A stretch of DNA of 64,000 nt from Pseudomonas koreensis (GCF_024169245.1 NZ_JALJWP010000001.1:4837501-4901500), one strand, 5' to 3'. Shown: positions 1 through 9,716, counted from the stretch's first letter. Notes: a model not told the origin generated them from the sequence alone. A program made the numbers and translations.

Positions 1-230
1 GCCCGGTGCTGATGGCCGCGGCGAACAGTTCCGGCGGGGTAATGGGCAAAATGGTCGACGCGCAGTCGATCGTCGTCGCCTCCACCGCGACCCGTTGGTA
101 TGGGCATGAGGGCGAGATCCTGCGTTACGTGTTCTTCCACTCGATCGTGCTGGCGATCCTCGTCGGCGGGCTGGTGACGTTGCAGGCGTATGTCGCGCCG
201 TTTACCTCGATGGTTGTAGGTGGGCCATAA
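1..230 (+). CDS. lldP: L-lactate permease, C-terminal fragment (cut by window edge)
   Basis: Only the last 75 or so residues are present; the gene starts before the window. The visible part carries the conserved segment [18 protein letters not shown] of the LctP/LldP lactate permease family, then a hydrophobic segment ([20 protein letters not shown]) that would be the last transmembrane helix. The family imports L-lactate (and glycolate) with protons across the inner membrane. In pseudomonads it usually heads an lld operon, but no lactate dehydrogenase gene follows here: the next element is a palindromic repeat pair and then an unrelated oxidoreductase operon. The family call is firm; substrate is by family. 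Confidence 0.88.
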   Translation, partial: PVLMAAANSSGGVMGKMVDAQSIVVASTATRWYGHEGEILRYVFFHSIVLAILVGGLVTLQAYVAPFTSMVVGGP

Positions 231-249
231 CTGAAGAAAGACAACTCCA

Positions 250-343
250 CTGTAGGAGTGAGCCTGCTCGCGATAGCGGTCTGTCAGTTGATACTGATTT
301 GACTGACACACCGTAATCGCGAGCAGGCTCACTCCTACAGGGG
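250..343. repeat. REP pair (family A, GTAGGAGTGAGCCTGCTCGCGAT)
   Basis: Two inverted copies of a REP unit (TGTAGGAGTGAGCCTGCTC and its complement) flank a short spacer that is itself partly palindromic (CTGTCAG..CTGACA). It lies after the permease stop codon and could stabilise or end the transcript. Confidence 0.9.
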
Positions 344-516
344 TTTGGTGTGATCTGCCAATTGATGAGCTCAGCACATAACTCTATAGCGCAAATCCGA
401 CAAAACCTTTTCCCCTCTCCGGCGGTCACTCCTTTTACGAGACTGGCATGCATGCCGGCGCGCCCTTTTGGGCCTTTTGCAATCCTGCCGCCCGATGAGA
501 GAAAAGGAATCGAACC

Positions 517-1140
517 ATGCCGATTTCCCGACGCAACTTCATGATCCTCGGCGCCGTAACCGCGACGGCGTTCGCAATGCCCCCCTTTATCAGCCTCAAG
601 GCCTACGCGGCCAGTCTGGAGCAACCGGCCATGAGCAAAATCACCCTGCAAGTCAACGGTAAACCACAAACCCTCGAAGTCGACACCCGCACCACCCTGC
701 TCGACGCCCTGCGCGAACACCTGCACCTGACCGGCACCAAGAAAGGCTGCGACCACGGCCAGTGCGGCGCCTGCACGGTGATCGCCGACGGTCGGCGGAT
801 CAACTCCTGCCTGACCCTGGCGGTGATGCACGAAGGCAGCGAAGTCACCACCATCGAAGGCCTCGGCATGCCGGACAAGCTGCACCCGATGCAGGCCGCG
901 TTCATCAAGCACGACGGTTATCAGTGCGGCTATTGCACGCCCGGGCAGATCTGCTCGGCGGTCGCCGTGCTCAAGGAAATCCGCGACGGTATTCCCAGCC
1001 ACGTCAGCCCGAGCCTGACCGAGCCGCCGAAGCTGATCGCCGCCGAACTGCAGGAACGCATGAGCGGCAATATCTGCCGCTGCGGCGCGTACTCGAACAT
1101 CATTGAAGCCATCACTGAAGTCGCGGAGGTGCCGGCATGA
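517..1140 (+). CDS. paoA: Aldehyde oxidoreductase, [2Fe-2S] subunit (PaoA-like)
   Basis: Small iron-sulfur subunit (207 aa) of a periplasmic molybdenum aldehyde oxidoreductase of the xanthine oxidase family. The N-terminus has a Tat signal (SRRNFMILG, then a hydrophobic stretch to about residue 32). The N-terminal ferredoxin-like domain supplies C78, C83, C86 and C98 for one [2Fe-2S] cluster. The C-terminal helical domain supplies C137, C140, C187 and C189 for the second. The exported complex is thought to oxidise aromatic and other aldehydes to acids. The start has AGAAAAGGAATCG upstream as ribosome site. It overlaps the next gene by ATGA (1137-1140), so the three subunits are translationally coupled. 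Family call strong; substrate not determinable. Confidence 0.93.
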   Translation: MPISRRNFMILGAVTATAFAMPPFISLKAYAASLEQPAMSKITLQVNGKPQTLEVDTRTTLLDALREHLHLTGTKKGCDHGQCGACTVIADGRRINSCLTLAVMHEGSEVTTIEGLGMPDKLHPMQAAFIKHDGYQCGYCTPGQICSAVAVLKEIRDGIPSHVSPSLTEPPKLIAAELQERMSGNICRCGAYSNIIEAITEVAEVPA

Positions 1141-2093
1141 GAGCCTTCAATTACAGCCGCGCCGACTCGCCTGCGGCAGCCGCCTCCCAGGCTGCGCAGG
1201 TCGAAGGCGCCAAGTTCATCGCCGGCGGCACCAACCTGCTCGACCTGATGAAGCTCGACATCGAAACCCCAGTGCACCTGATCGATATCAACCACCTCGG
1301 CCTCGACCAGATCGAAGCCACGCCTGAGGGCGGACTGCGTATCGGCGCCCTGGTGCGCAACACTGATCTGGCCGCCGACGCCCGCGTGCGCAAGGACTAT
1401 GCCCTGCTCTCCCGCGCCCTGCTCGCCGGCGCTTCCGGACAGTTGCGCAACATGGCGACCACCGCCGGCAACCTGCTGCAACGCACCCGCTGCCCTTACT
1501 TTTACGACACCCATCAGGCCTGCAACAAACGCAATCCGGGCAGCGGTTGCGCGGCGATCGGCGGGGTCACTCGACAACTGGGGATCATCGGCGTCAGCGA
1601 CGCCTGCATCGCCACCCACCCGAGCGACATGGCCATCGCCATGCGCGCCCTCGATGCGCAGATCGAAACGGTGAAGCCCGACGGCAGCACCCGCAGCATT
1701 GCCATGGCCGATTTCCATCAATTGCCCGGCAATACGCCGAACATCGAAACCAGCCTGACACCCGGTGAGTTCATCACCGCCGTGACCCTGCCGGCGCCGG
1801 TCGGCGGCACGCACATTTATCACAAGGTCCGCGATCGCTCGTCTTACGCCTTTGCGCTGGTATCGGTCGGGCTGATCCTGCAAAAGGACGGCACCGGCCG
1901 CGTCGCCGTTGGCGGCATTGCGCCGAAACCGTGGCGGGTCGAAGCCGCTGAAGAGCTGCTGCCCAAGGGAGCCAAAGCAGTCAGCGAGCGCCTGCTCGAA
2001 GGCGCGACGCCCACCGAGGACAACCAATTCAAACTGACACTGGTCGAGCGCACGCTGGCCTCGGTGTTGGCGCAAGCGAGGGAAACCGCATGA
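1137..2093 (+). CDS. paoB: Aldehyde oxidoreductase, FAD subunit (PaoB-like)
   Basis: Middle subunit (318 aa, the same length as E. coli PaoB) of the molybdenum aldehyde oxidoreductase. FAD-binding residues are visible in the segment [11 protein letters not shown] (29-39) and in the TTAGNLLQR region near 108-116. Four cysteines (C119, C129, C138, C157) lie in an insert typical of PaoB and the 4-hydroxybenzoyl-CoA reductase type, which binds an extra [4Fe-4S] cluster; cluster presence here is inferred from that match. It passes electrons from the molybdenum centre to the acceptor. It overlaps both neighbours by four bases, giving a tight paoABC operon. It has no export signal and would be carried out with PaoA. 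Confidence 0.92.
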   Translation: MRAFNYSRADSPAAAASQAAQVEGAKFIAGGTNLLDLMKLDIETPVHLIDINHLGLDQIEATPEGGLRIGALVRNTDLAADARVRKDYALLSRALLAGASGQLRNMATTAGNLLQRTRCPYFYDTHQACNKRNPGSGCAAIGGVTRQLGIIGVSDACIATHPSDMAIAMRALDAQIETVKPDGSTRSIAMADFHQLPGNTPNIETSLTPGEFITAVTLPAPVGGTHIYHKVRDRSSYAFALVSVGLILQKDGTGRVAVGGIAPKPWRVEAAEELLPKGAKAVSERLLEGATPTEDNQFKLTLVERTLASVLAQARETA

Positions 2094-4288
2094 AATTCGA
2101 CACGCCCGCCACCACCAATCCCATCGACCGCCTGAAGGTCGTCGGCCAGCCCACCGAGCGCATCGAAGGCCCGTTGAAAACCAGCGGCCAAGCGACTTAC
2201 GCCTACGAGCAACATGAAGCGGCTGCCCATCAGGCCTACGGTTTCATGGTCGACTCGGCGATCGCCAAAGGGCGGATCAAAGCCATTCATCTCGACGAGG
2301 CCAAAGCCGCACCCGGCGTGCTGGCGATTGTCACTGCAGAGAATGCCGGCAAGCTCGACAAGGGCGATTACAACGCCGCGCATCTACTCGCCGGCCCCGA
2401 AGTGCAGCATTACCAGCAAGCCGTTGCGCTGGTGGTTGCCGAAACCTTTGAACAGGCGCGCGCCGCGGCGCAACTGGTCAAGGTCGATTATGAAACCACT
2501 GAGGGCAAGTTCGATCTGGCCAGCGTCAAAGACCTCGGCGTCGAGCCGAAAGACGAGCTGCCCGACGTCAATCACGGCGACTTCGACAAGGCCTTCGCCG
2601 CCGCGCCGGTGCAGTTCGATCAGAGCTACACCACGCCGGACCAGTCCCACGCGATGATGGAACCGCACGCCACACTGGCCGCGTGGAAAGGCGATCAGTT
2701 GACCGTGTGGACATCGAATCAGATGGTCGCCTGGAGTGTCGGCGACATTGCAAAAACCCTCGGCCTGCCGAAAGAAAAAGTCCGTTTGGTTTCTCCGTAC
2801 ATCGGCGGTGGTTTCGGCGGCAAGCTATTCATCCGCGCCGACGTGATCCTCGCCGCCCTCGGCGCACGCATGGCTGGCCGGCCGGTGAAAGTCGCCCTCG
2901 CCCGCCCGCAAATGGCCAACAACACCACCCATCGCCCGGCCACGATTCAGCGCATCCGCATGGGCGCCACGGCGGAAGGCAAGCTGACCGCCATCGCGCA
3001 TGAAGGCTGGTCGGGCAACCTCGCCGACGGCAAGGTCGAACTGGCCGCGCAGCCGAGTCAGTTGTTGTACGCCGCAGAAAACCGCCGCGTCAGCATGCGC
3101 CTCGCCCCGCTTGACCTGCCTGAAGGCAACGCCATGCGCGCGCCGGGTGAAGCGCCGGGGCTGATGGTGCTGGAAATCGCCATGGACGAAATGGCCGAAC
3201 AGCTGAAGATGGACCCGGTGCTGTTCCGCATCGCTAACGACACTCAGGTCGATCCGGTGAAGACCGAGCGGCCGTTCTCGCAACGCCAACTGGTCAAATG
3301 CCTGCAGATCGGCGCAGAAAAATTCGGTTGGGATCAGCGCAAGGCGCAACCGGGCACTCGCCGCGAAGGACGTTGGCTGATCGGCATGGGCGTGGCGGCG
3401 GCGTTTCGCAACAACCTGCTGGTCAAGTCCGGCGCCCGCGTGCGCCTGGAGCGTGACGGCAAGGTCGTAGTCGAAACCGACATGACCGATATCGGCACCG
3501 GCAGCTACACGATCATCGCGCAGACAGCCGCCGAGATGATGGGTGTGGGCCTGAATGATGTGGTGGTGCGTCTGGGCGATTCGGACTTCCCGGTCTCGGC
3601 TGGCTCCGGCGGCCAGTTCGGCGGCAACTGCTCGACCGCCGGGGTCTACGCGGCGTGCGTGAAATTGCGCGAAGCGGTGGCGCAGAAGCTGGGGCTGGCG
3701 GCGGGTCAGGCCGAGTTTGCCGATGGTCAGGTGCGCGTCGGCAGCAAAAGCCTGCCTTTGCGCAACGCCGCTGAGGGCGGCGCGCTGGTTGGCGAGGACA
3801 GCATCGAGTTCGGTGATCTGGCCGAGAAGTATCAGCAATCGACCTTCGGCGCGCACTTCGTCGAGGTCGCCGTCGATGCCGCCACTGGCGAAGTGCGTGT
3901 GCGACGCATGTTGGCGGTTTGCGCGGCGGGACGGATTCTCAACCCGACCTCGGCGCGCAGTCAGGTCATCGGCGCGATGACCATGGGCGTCGGCGCGGCA
4001 TTGATGGAAGAGCTGGCGGTGGACAAGCGCCTGGGCTTTTTCGTCAACCATGACCTCGCCGGATACGAGGTGCCGGTGCACGCCGACATTCCGCATCAGG
4101 AAGTGATCTTCCTCGAGGAAACCGACCCGATTTCTTCGCCGATGAAGGCCAAGGGTGTTGGTGAATTGGGGATTTGCGGCGTGAGTGCAGCAGTGGCGAA
4201 TGCGATCTACAACGCCACCGGCGCGAGGGTGCGGGAGTACCCGATTACGCTGGACAAGATTCTGGATTCATTACCGGAGATGATTTGA
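2090..4288 (+). CDS. paoC: Aldehyde oxidoreductase, molybdenum-binding subunit (PaoC-like)
   Basis: Catalytic subunit (732 aa, the same length as E. coli PaoC). The molybdopterin-binding loops are visible: YIGGGFGGK near 240, APGEAPG near 350 and GSGGQFGG near 505. The catalytic glutamate falls at E692 in [10 protein letters not shown], the same number as in E. coli PaoC. It hydroxylates aldehydes at a molybdopterin cytosine dinucleotide centre. No XdhC/PaoD-type insertion chaperone follows, so maturation must rely on a gene elsewhere. The operon ends here: the next 200 bases hold repeats and the following gene is on the other strand. Confidence 0.93.
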   Translation: MKFDTPATTNPIDRLKVVGQPTERIEGPLKTSGQATYAYEQHEAAAHQAYGFMVDSAIAKGRIKAIHLDEAKAAPGVLAIVTAENAGKLDKGDYNAAHLLAGPEVQHYQQAVALVVAETFEQARAAAQLVKVDYETTEGKFDLASVKDLGVEPKDELPDVNHGDFDKAFAAAPVQFDQSYTTPDQSHAMMEPHATLAAWKGDQLTVWTSNQMVAWSVGDIAKTLGLPKEKVRLVSPYIGGGFGGKLFIRADVILAALGARMAGRPVKVALARPQMANNTTHRPATIQRIRMGATAEGKLTAIAHEGWSGNLADGKVELAAQPSQLLYAAENRRVSMRLAPLDLPEGNAMRAPGEAPGLMVLEIAMDEMAEQLKMDPVLFRIANDTQVDPVKTERPFSQRQLVKCLQIGAEKFGWDQRKAQPGTRREGRWLIGMGVAAAFRNNLLVKSGARVRLERDGKVVVETDMTDIGTGSYTIIAQTAAEMMGVGLNDVVVRLGDSDFPVSAGSGGQFGGNCSTAGVYAACVKLREAVAQKLGLAAGQAEFADGQVRVGSKSLPLRNAAEGGALVGEDSIEFGDLAEKYQQSTFGAHFVEVAVDAATGEVRVRRMLAVCAAGRILNPTSARSQVIGAMTMGVGAALMEELAVDKRLGFFVNHDLAGYEVPVHADIPHQEVIFLEETDPISSPMKAKGVGELGICGVSAAVANAIYNATGARVREYPITLDKILDSLPEMI

Positions 4289-4322
4289 AGTCAAAAGCCC
4301 CTCATCGGAACGCCGCCCGCCT

Positions 4323-4490
4323 AACCCTCTCCCAAAGGGAGAGGGGACCGAACCGGGGATAGTCAGGATGTGCAGCGACTTGAAAGTCTTTCTGTGAATC
4401 CATAATCGCAACGGCACATTCAGGTCGATGCACATCGCAAGACATCTCAGTCGGCTCCCTCTCCCTCGGGAGAGGGCTGGGGTGAGGGGA
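4323..4490. repeat. Family C palindromes (CCCTCTCCC / GGGAGAGGG), two copies
   Basis: Two short hairpin elements, at about 4323-4348 and 4453-4490, each built from CCCTCTCCC facing GGGAGAGGG, and the second followed by the usual tail GGGGTGAGGGG. They lie between the convergent paoC and cupin genes. The same element recurs at 29.5 kb and 58.1 kb. The roughly 100 bases between the two copies show no gene. Confidence 0.75.
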
Positions 4491-4497
4491 AATGGCT

Positions 4498-4974
4498 TCA
4501 CTCGGTCTTTGGATATTGCTCATCACTGACCTGTTCCATCCAGTCCACCACCTTGCCATCCAGCACTTCCGCAATTGCGATATGACTCATCGCCGTCGTC
4601 GGTGCCGCTCCGTGCCAATGTTTGGCACCCGGCGCAATCCACACGGTATCGCCCGGACGGATTTCGCGAACCGGCTGGCCCCATTCTTGGACGAACCCTG
4701 CTCCTGCGGTGACGATCAATGTCTGTCCTAACGGATGGGTGTGCCACGCAGTTCTCGCGCCCGGCTCGAACGTTACGGTCGCGCCGCTGACGCGGGCCTC
4801 GTCGGTACCCTTGAACGGCGCATCCACCCGCACCGTGCCGGTAAACCAGTCAGCGGGCCCTTTGGCCGAGGGTTGAGAGCCGTTCGGCGTGACCGTGACA
4901 CGCGGGGTTTCGGTGGCCTGCACCTCGCCGGCCAGCAGCGAGAACGTCAGCGCAGAAGCAGCGATCGGGTTCAT
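4498..4974 (-). CDS. Secreted cupin-domain protein
   Basis: A 158-aa protein with an N-terminal signal peptide ([20 protein letters not shown]) and one cupin beta-barrel. Metal-ligand candidates lie in [12 protein letters not shown] (cupin motif 1) and in the later [15 protein letters not shown] (motif 2). The family includes small quercetin-dioxygenase-like proteins and carboxymuconolactone-decarboxylase-associated cupins; substrate unknown. The start at 4974 is chosen for GGAGG seven bases upstream; an in-frame ATG nine codons earlier lacks such a site. It is divergent from the LysR gene at 5072, which is probably its regulator. Confidence 0.82.
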   Translation of the reverse strand: MNPIAASALTFSLLAGEVQATETPRVTVTPNGSQPSAKGPADWFTGTVRVDAPFKGTDEARVSGATVTFEPGARTAWHTHPLGQTLIVTAGAGFVQEWGQPVREIRPGDTVWIAPGAKHWHGAAPTTAMSHIAIAEVLDGKVVDWMEQVSDEQYPKTE

Positions 4975-5071
4975 GGCGGTTCCTCCGGATGAATAATGCA
5001 ACCACTGTAGCGATCTGCACTCTTTAAATAATCGTCTAGAATCCGAAAAAACTTATGCAGGACAATCATCA
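4975..5071. promoter_or_regulatory. Divergent regulatory region, cupin / LysR
   Basis: Only 97 bases separate two divergent start codons. The stretch is AT-rich in the middle (TTTAAATAATCGTCTAGAAT), suitable for overlapping promoters and a LysR-type binding site. No exact T-N11-A operator could be singled out by eye. Confidence 0.45.
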
Positions 5072-5965
5072 ATGCTCCGGGAAAATGCCACCGACCTGCT
5101 CGCCTTTCTCGCCGTTGCCCGTGAACGCAGTTTCACCAAGGCCGCGGCCAAACTCGGCGTGTCGCAATCGGCGCTCAGCCACACCATTCGCAGTCTCGAG
5201 GCACGTCTCGGCCTGCGCCTGCTGACCCGCACCACGCGCAGTGTTTCGCCGACCGAGGCCGGCGAACACTTGCTGCAAACCATCGGCCCGCGCTTCGAGG
5301 AGATCGAGGTGGAACTGGCCGCCCTGAGCAACCTGCGCGAGACCCCGGCGGGAAAGATCCGCATCAGCGCCACCGACCATTCGCTGAACTGGCTCCTGCG
5401 TCCGGTGTTGCAGGATTTCCTGCCGCAGTACCCGGATGTGTCCGTCGAGGTTTGCTGTGACTATGGCTTCGTCGACATCGCCGGCCAAGGCTTCGATGCC
5501 GGTGTGCGCCTGGGCGAAGACGTCGCCCAAGGCATGATCGCCACCCGTATCGGTCCGGACATGCGCATGGCGGTGGTCGGCTCGCCCGCCTACTTCGCCC
5601 GGCGCGCTGCGCCACAGACCCCGCGCGACCTGACCGAGCACGCCTGCAACAACCTGCGTCTGCCAACCAATGGCGGGCTGTATTCGTGGGAGTTCGAAAA
5701 GGACGGCGAAAGCCTGAAGGTTCGCGTCTCCGGGCAGATCACCCTGAATGGCGTCTACCCGTTGCTCGACGCCGCGCTGGACGGTTTCGGTCTGAGCTAC
5801 ATCCCGGAAAACGTGGTCGCGCCGTTTCTGGCCGACGGCCGCTTGATCCAGGTGCTCGGAGACTGGTGCCCGGCGTTTTCCGGTTATCACCTGTACTATC
5901 CGAGCCGACGCCAGGCAGCGCCGGCGTTTGCGTTGTTGCTGGAGGCGTTGCGCTATCGCGTTTGA
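5072..5965 (+). CDS. LysR-family transcriptional regulator
   Basis: A 297-aa LysR-type regulator. The winged helix-turn-helix covers about residues 5-64 (FTKAAAKLGVSQSALSHTIR then LEARLGLRLL). The periplasmic-binding-protein-like effector domain covers about 90-295. The segment 'GVRLGEDVAQGMIATRIGP' is typical of the CrgA/PA-LysR branch that controls neighbouring oxidoreductases. It is transcribed away from the cupin gene 97 bases upstream and ends six bases before the convergent aldo/keto reductase gene. By arrangement it likely controls the cupin, perhaps also the reductase. Effector unknown. Confidence 0.9.
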   Translation: MLRENATDLLAFLAVARERSFTKAAAKLGVSQSALSHTIRSLEARLGLRLLTRTTRSVSPTEAGEHLLQTIGPRFEEIEVELAALSNLRETPAGKIRISATDHSLNWLLRPVLQDFLPQYPDVSVEVCCDYGFVDIAGQGFDAGVRLGEDVAQGMIATRIGPDMRMAVVGSPAYFARRAAPQTPRDLTEHACNNLRLPTNGGLYSWEFEKDGESLKVRVSGQITLNGVYPLLDAALDGFGLSYIPENVVAPFLADGRLIQVLGDWCPAFSGYHLYYPSRRQAAPAFALLLEALRYRV

Positions 5966-5971
5966 CCCGGT

Positions 5972-6931
5972 TCAGCCCAGCAACGCAATCAGCTGATGCC
6001 GCTGCGCATCGGTGAGCATCGGCCCGAAACCGGCTCCGGCGTTGTCAGCCATGTAGCGCGGATTGCTGGTCCCCGGAATCACGCAGGTCACAGCCGGGTG
6101 CGCCAGCAGAAACTTCAGCGCCAGTTGCGGCCAGCTGTTCACCTGTACATCCGAGACCCACGCCGGCAACGGCTTGCCCTTGAGCCGGGCGAGCAGATCG
6201 CCGCCGCCAAATGGCCGGTTACAGATCACCGCGACCCCGCGCTCGCGGCACAGCGGCAGGATGCGCTTTTCCACGCCTCGGTCGTCGAGGGCGTAGTTGA
6301 TCTGCAGAAAATCCAGCTTCTCGGCCTTCAGCACCGCTTCGACTTCGTCATAGGCCGACGAGGTGTAATGGGTGATGCCGATGTAGCGTATCCGCCCCTG
6401 CTCCTTCCATTCGCGCAGGGTCGGCAAGTGGGTTTGCCAGTCGAGCAGGTTGTGAATCTGCATCAGGTCGATGCGCTCGGTTTGCAGCAGGCTGAACGAC
6501 TGCTCCATCTGCGCGATACCCTCCTCGCGCCCGCGGGTCCAGACCTTGGTGGCGAGAAAGGCCGGCGAGCGCGGTTCGTGGATCGACAGCAATTCACCGG
6601 TGGTCTGCTCGGCGCGGCCGTACATCGGTGAGCTGTCGATCAGTGTGCCGCCCTTCCTGAACAGCGCTTCGAGTATGGCGGGCAATTGCCGGTAAACCGG
6701 ATCGCCCGGGCCGACGTCGAAACCGCGATAGGTGCCCAATCCGACCATGGGCAGTGCCTCGGAGCTGGAAGGGATGGCGCGGGTCTGCATGGTCTGGTCT
6801 CCTGCCGTGTGCGGCGCAGTGACGGGCGGCGGCGTGCCGCTGGCCAACGCCCGATCAATCGTCAACATCGCCGCTGCCTGAGCAGCCAGCGTAAGCAAGC
6901 GGCGACGAGAGTAACCCTCAGTGTGGCGCAT
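5972..6931 (-). CDS. Tat-exported aldo/keto reductase
   Basis: A 319-aa protein. The N-terminus has a Tat signal (YSRRRLLTLAAQAAAMLTI), cleaved near residue 33. The rest is an aldo/keto reductase TIM barrel with the catalytic Asp and Tyr in LIDSSPMYGRAEQ, the Lys in FLATKVW and a His in MQIHNLLD. AKRs reduce carbonyls with NADPH; an exported member is less common and would need a folded cofactor-loaded enzyme, which fits Tat. The start at 6931 is chosen for the AGGAGG just upstream and because it places the RRxL motif at the N-terminus; the frame stays open further 5' but would run into the divergent hydrolase gene. Confidence 0.87.
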   Translation of the reverse strand: MRHTEGYSRRRLLTLAAQAAAMLTIDRALASGTPPPVTAPHTAGDQTMQTRAIPSSSEALPMVGLGTYRGFDVGPGDPVYRQLPAILEALFRKGGTLIDSSPMYGRAEQTTGELLSIHEPRSPAFLATKVWTRGREEGIAQMEQSFSLLQTERIDLMQIHNLLDWQTHLPTLREWKEQGRIRYIGITHYTSSAYDEVEAVLKAEKLDFLQINYALDDRGVEKRILPLCRERGVAVICNRPFGGGDLLARLKGKPLPAWVSDVQVNSWPQLALKFLLAHPAVTCVIPGTSNPRYMADNAGAGFGPMLTDAQRHQLIALLG

Positions 6932-7043
6932 GCGAGTCCTCCTGCTGCGCGGGATCTGTTGCATGGTGTGTGCGCAGGCTGTCAGGCGCAGTCGCTGAAC
7001 TACACTGCCACAGCCAACCTCCCACCCCGTTAAAAGTAGCCGA

Positions 7044-7814
7044 ATGTCCCGAACCCTGATGTCACTCGTCGTTTTCATCGTTGCCGTGTACCTGGTGCTG
7101 TGCGCCGCGCTGTTCGTGTTTCAGCGTTCGCTGATCTGGTTTCCCCAGCCTGCCGCCGTGGTTTCAGCGGATTCGCGAGTGCAGCTGTCGATGCCGGACG
7201 CCGAAGTCTGGGTGACTACCAGAGAGCGCAGCGGGACGCGGGCGCTGATCTATTTCGGCGGCAATGCCGAGGACGTCTCGCGCAATCTGCCGGAGTTCAC
7301 CGAGGCGTTCCCGGACTACGCGCTGTATTTCCTGCACTACCGGGGCTTTGGTGGCAGTACTGGCTCGCCATCGGAAGCGGCGATTGCCGAAGATGCGCTG
7401 GCGTTGTTCGATCAGGTCTACGCCAGTCATCCGCAGATTGCAGTGATCGGGCGCAGCCTTGGCTCGGGTGTGGCGGCGCGCCTGGCCAGTCAGCGGCCGG
7501 TGCAGAACCTGATCCTGGTAACGCCGTTCAACAGCCTCGAGGAAATCGCTGAACGGCAATACCCGTGGGTGCCGGTGAAGTGGCTGCTCAAGGATCTTTT
7601 CGAATCGGGCAAGTACGCCGCGCACATTCGCGTGCCGACATTGCTGTTGGCAGCGAGTGATGACGAGGTGATTGGACGCAGCAGCACGCAGCGGTTGTTC
7701 GAGAACTTTCCTGCGGGGGTGGCGACGCTGAAGGTGGTGCCGGACTCGGGGCATAACTCGATTTCTGAGCGAGGGGAGTATTTGCGGTGGATGGGGGATG
7801 TGTTGAATCGCTGA
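7044..7814 (+). CDS. Alpha/beta hydrolase, membrane-anchored
   Basis: A 256-aa serine hydrolase of the BEM46/YfhR (ABHD13-like) type. It has one N-terminal membrane anchor (about residues 5-26). The nucleophile elbow is GRSLGSG near residue 137, the acid is the Asp of LLLAASDDEV and the histidine is in VPDSGHNSI near the end. Members act as esterases or lipases at the membrane; the natural substrate is unknown. It stands alone, divergent from the aldo/keto reductase, and is followed by a REP pair. Confidence 0.85.
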   Translation: MSRTLMSLVVFIVAVYLVLCAALFVFQRSLIWFPQPAAVVSADSRVQLSMPDAEVWVTTRERSGTRALIYFGGNAEDVSRNLPEFTEAFPDYALYFLHYRGFGGSTGSPSEAAIAEDALALFDQVYASHPQIAVIGRSLGSGVAARLASQRPVQNLILVTPFNSLEEIAERQYPWVPVKWLLKDLFESGKYAAHIRVPTLLLAASDDEVIGRSSTQRLFENFPAGVATLKVVPDSGHNSISERGEYLRWMGDVLNR

Positions 7815-7836
7815 AAGGTGTAGCGATCATGGAGAC

Positions 7837-7911
7837 GCCTTCGCGAGCAGGCTCACTCCTACAGGGGGAATGCATTTCAAATGTAGGAGTGAGCCTGCTC
7901 GCGATGACGCC
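7837..7911. repeat. REP pair (family A)
   Basis: Inverted pair: TTCGCGAGCAGGCTCACTCC then GTAGGAGTGAGCCTGCTCGC about 20 bases on. It lies between two convergent genes. Confidence 0.88.
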
Positions 7912-7947
7912 GGTACAGACAACACCATTTCCAGCTACTGTCCAAAG

Positions 7948-8757
7948 CTAAGGCTGACTGCCGCTCCGCGCATTTTCATCGCCAGAGGTGGCCGGGCGCG
8001 GCGTGACGTGCTGATGCCCGGTCGGGTCGTTGAGTTGCACGGCATTACCCTTCTGCCACGCATCGGCCCCTGATGCGACAGGCGCCGCTTTGATCTCGGC
8101 GCGGGCCTTTTTCTTCTCGGCGCTGTCAATGCCCAGACGCTGATCGCGCTGACGGACCATTTGCGCATCCGCCTGACCGTCAGCCGTAAAGCCCATCATC
8201 AACTGCGGCACGCCCAGTGGCAGCTGCTTGTCCTGATCGGTGTGCCAGGTGTGCCAGGTCTTGCCGTAGGTGTTGGCGAGCTTTTCCATCAGACGGGTTT
8301 CCGCCACTTGCGGAATGCCCGGTGCGACCAACTGGCCAGAAGTGACTTCGTGCGCGTGGCTATGCCACAAAGCTTTTTCCTTCGCCGGCAATTGCGTGAA
8401 GAGGCGCTGGCTGATGATGTATTCCACGCCCATCAGCTTCGCTTCAGCGGTGTTGCCGTCGTAGATCACGCACTGGAACACTTCCTCGTTGAGCGCCGAG
8501 CAGTAGTGATGCGCTTCCATCTGTGCGCCGGGATGGCCGCTGTAGAAATGGAAGCCATCGAGGTACATGTTCAATGCGCGGATCGGCGGTTTGTCCTGCA
8601 ACCATTGCGCGCCGACTTCGAGCATTTCAGTGTCGGAGGCTTTGGCCTGGCCCGGTGTCTGCACCGGTGACTCGGTGTTGCTCATCGCACAACCGGTCAG
8701 CGCGGCGACCATCAAACCGACGGGAACCCAACGTCCCTGCAAGGTTGTATTACGCAT
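7948..8757 (-). CDS. DUF1264 (OBAP-like) lipoprotein
   Basis: A 269-aa lipoprotein with lipobox LTGC near residue 22. The body matches the DUF1264 family, whose plant members are oil-body-associated proteins: segments PIRALNMYLDGFHFYSGHPG, the histidine-rich EAHHYCSALNEEVFQCVIYD and LWHSHAHEVTSGQL are family hallmarks. The C-terminal 60 residues are low-complexity and hydrophilic. Function in bacteria is not established. The start at 8757 is preferred because GAGGAG precedes it; an upstream in-frame ATG at 8775 lacks a site. Confidence 0.83.
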   Translation of the reverse strand: MRNTTLQGRWVPVGLMVAALTGCAMSNTESPVQTPGQAKASDTEMLEVGAQWLQDKPPIRALNMYLDGFHFYSGHPGAQMEAHHYCSALNEEVFQCVIYDGNTAEAKLMGVEYIISQRLFTQLPAKEKALWHSHAHEVTSGQLVAPGIPQVAETRLMEKLANTYGKTWHTWHTDQDKQLPLGVPQLMMGFTADGQADAQMVRQRDQRLGIDSAEKKKARAEIKAAPVASGADAWQKGNAVQLNDPTGHQHVTPRPATSGDENARSGSQP

Positions 8758-8850
8758 TTTTCGCTCCTCGGACATTCAGTGACGGGCGCTTGGGCCCTGT
8801 TCTGCAACTGAAAGCAGGAGAACGGCGGAGTTCGAAAAAAAACGCGCGGA

Positions 8851-8934
8851 TCACACTGGAGAGATCGTCGCCAGTACGCCGATCAGGATGGTCAAGGTCA
8901 GAAAGCCGCCGAGGAAAATTGCCATCTTGTACAT
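8851..8934 (-). CDS. 27-residue single-pass membrane peptide
   Basis: A very short reading frame (27 aa) that is almost entirely one hydrophobic helix (MAIFLGGFLTLTILIGVLA). An AAGGAG site lies seven bases before its ATG, which argues for real translation. It sits just upstream of the DUF1264 lipoprotein gene in the same orientation, with about 90 bases between. No known family is recognised; it resembles small stress or membrane-protein modulators only in form. Confidence 0.5.
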   Translation of the reverse strand: MYKMAIFLGGFLTLTILIGVLATISPV

Positions 8935-9194
8935 GTTGCGCTCCTTGATGCTGAGTGTGCGGTGCACCGGACGCTTCGGGATGAGGTCGGGGGGTGAATG
9001 TCCGCACTGCCCGGGCATTCTGAGGCTGTGGCTGTACTGAATACAGAGGCAGATGAAACAGAAAAATACGGAGCAGATGCGCATCTGATCCGCTTCGGGC
9101 ATGGACCGGTATTCAGCTTGAAAGTTGACGATCCACTCTGCGCCGGGTTGATCTACAGTCATTGCCGCCAACCACAATAAAAACCGGAGTGACC

Positions 9195-9623
9195 ATGCCC
9201 GAACTCGCCTTGCAGCCCAATGTTGCCGAATCCCTCAAGCGCTGGCACGAGATGATCCGCAGCGGCAATCTCGAAGCCCTGCCCGAATTGCTCGATGCCC
9301 AAGCCGTGTTCCGCTCGCCGATGGCCCACACGCCCTACCCCGGCGCGCCCGTGGTGGCGATGATCCTCAACACAGTGTTCGAGGTGTTTGAAGATTTCGC
9401 TTATCACCGCGAGTTGGCGACGGCGGATGGTCTGAATGTGATTCTGGAGTTCAGCGCCAAAGTCGGCACCAGGGAGCTGAAAGGCATCGACATGATCCGC
9501 TTCGACGCCAGCGGCAAGATCGTCGAGTTCGAAGTGATGGTGCGGCCGCTGAGCGGATTGCAGGCACTGGGCGAAGAAATGGGTCGGCGCTTGGGGGCCT
9601 ATCTCGCGTCGGCAAAAGCCTGA
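9195..9623 (+). CDS. NTF2-like / SnoaL-like protein
   Basis: A 142-aa protein with the cone-shaped NTF2-like fold signature: an N-terminal helical segment (SLKRWHEMIRSGNLEALPEL), the FRSPMAHTPYPG loop and a C-terminal strand block ending in VRPLSGLQALGEEMG. Such proteins are small ligand-binding or isomerase domains; no catalytic residues can be assigned here. The start at 9195 is chosen for ACCGGAG seven bases before; an upstream in-frame ATG is unsupported. It is convergent with mqo across a shared hairpin. Confidence 0.82.
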   Translation: MPELALQPNVAESLKRWHEMIRSGNLEALPELLDAQAVFRSPMAHTPYPGAPVVAMILNTVFEVFEDFAYHRELATADGLNVILEFSAKVGTRELKGIDMIRFDASGKIVEFEVMVRPLSGLQALGEEMGRRLGAYLASAKA

Positions 9624-9662
9624 GTCCCCGCCGGACCGTAGGACCGTAGGAGCTGACGAGCA

Positions 9663-9700
9663 AAAAAACCCACTGACCGTTGCCGGTTCAGTGGGTTTTG
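9663..9700. terminator. Bidirectional terminator between NTF2-like gene and mqo
   Basis: AAAAACCCACTGACCG, a four-base loop, and CGGTTCAGTGGGTTTTG form a long stem with A/T tails on both sides. It sits 17 bases past the mqo stop and about 40 past the stop of the plus-strand gene, so it can serve both. Confidence 0.85.
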
Positions 9701-9716
9701 TGTGTCAGGGTTCCGG

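Noticed and set aside
4323..4490. Family C hairpins as terminators of paoC
   Set aside because: They recur in unrelated places as a repeat family and lack T-runs, so termination cannot be claimed.
6932..7078. 49-residue extension of the aldo/keto reductase
   Set aside because: It would overlap the divergent hydrolase gene and bury the Tat motif.
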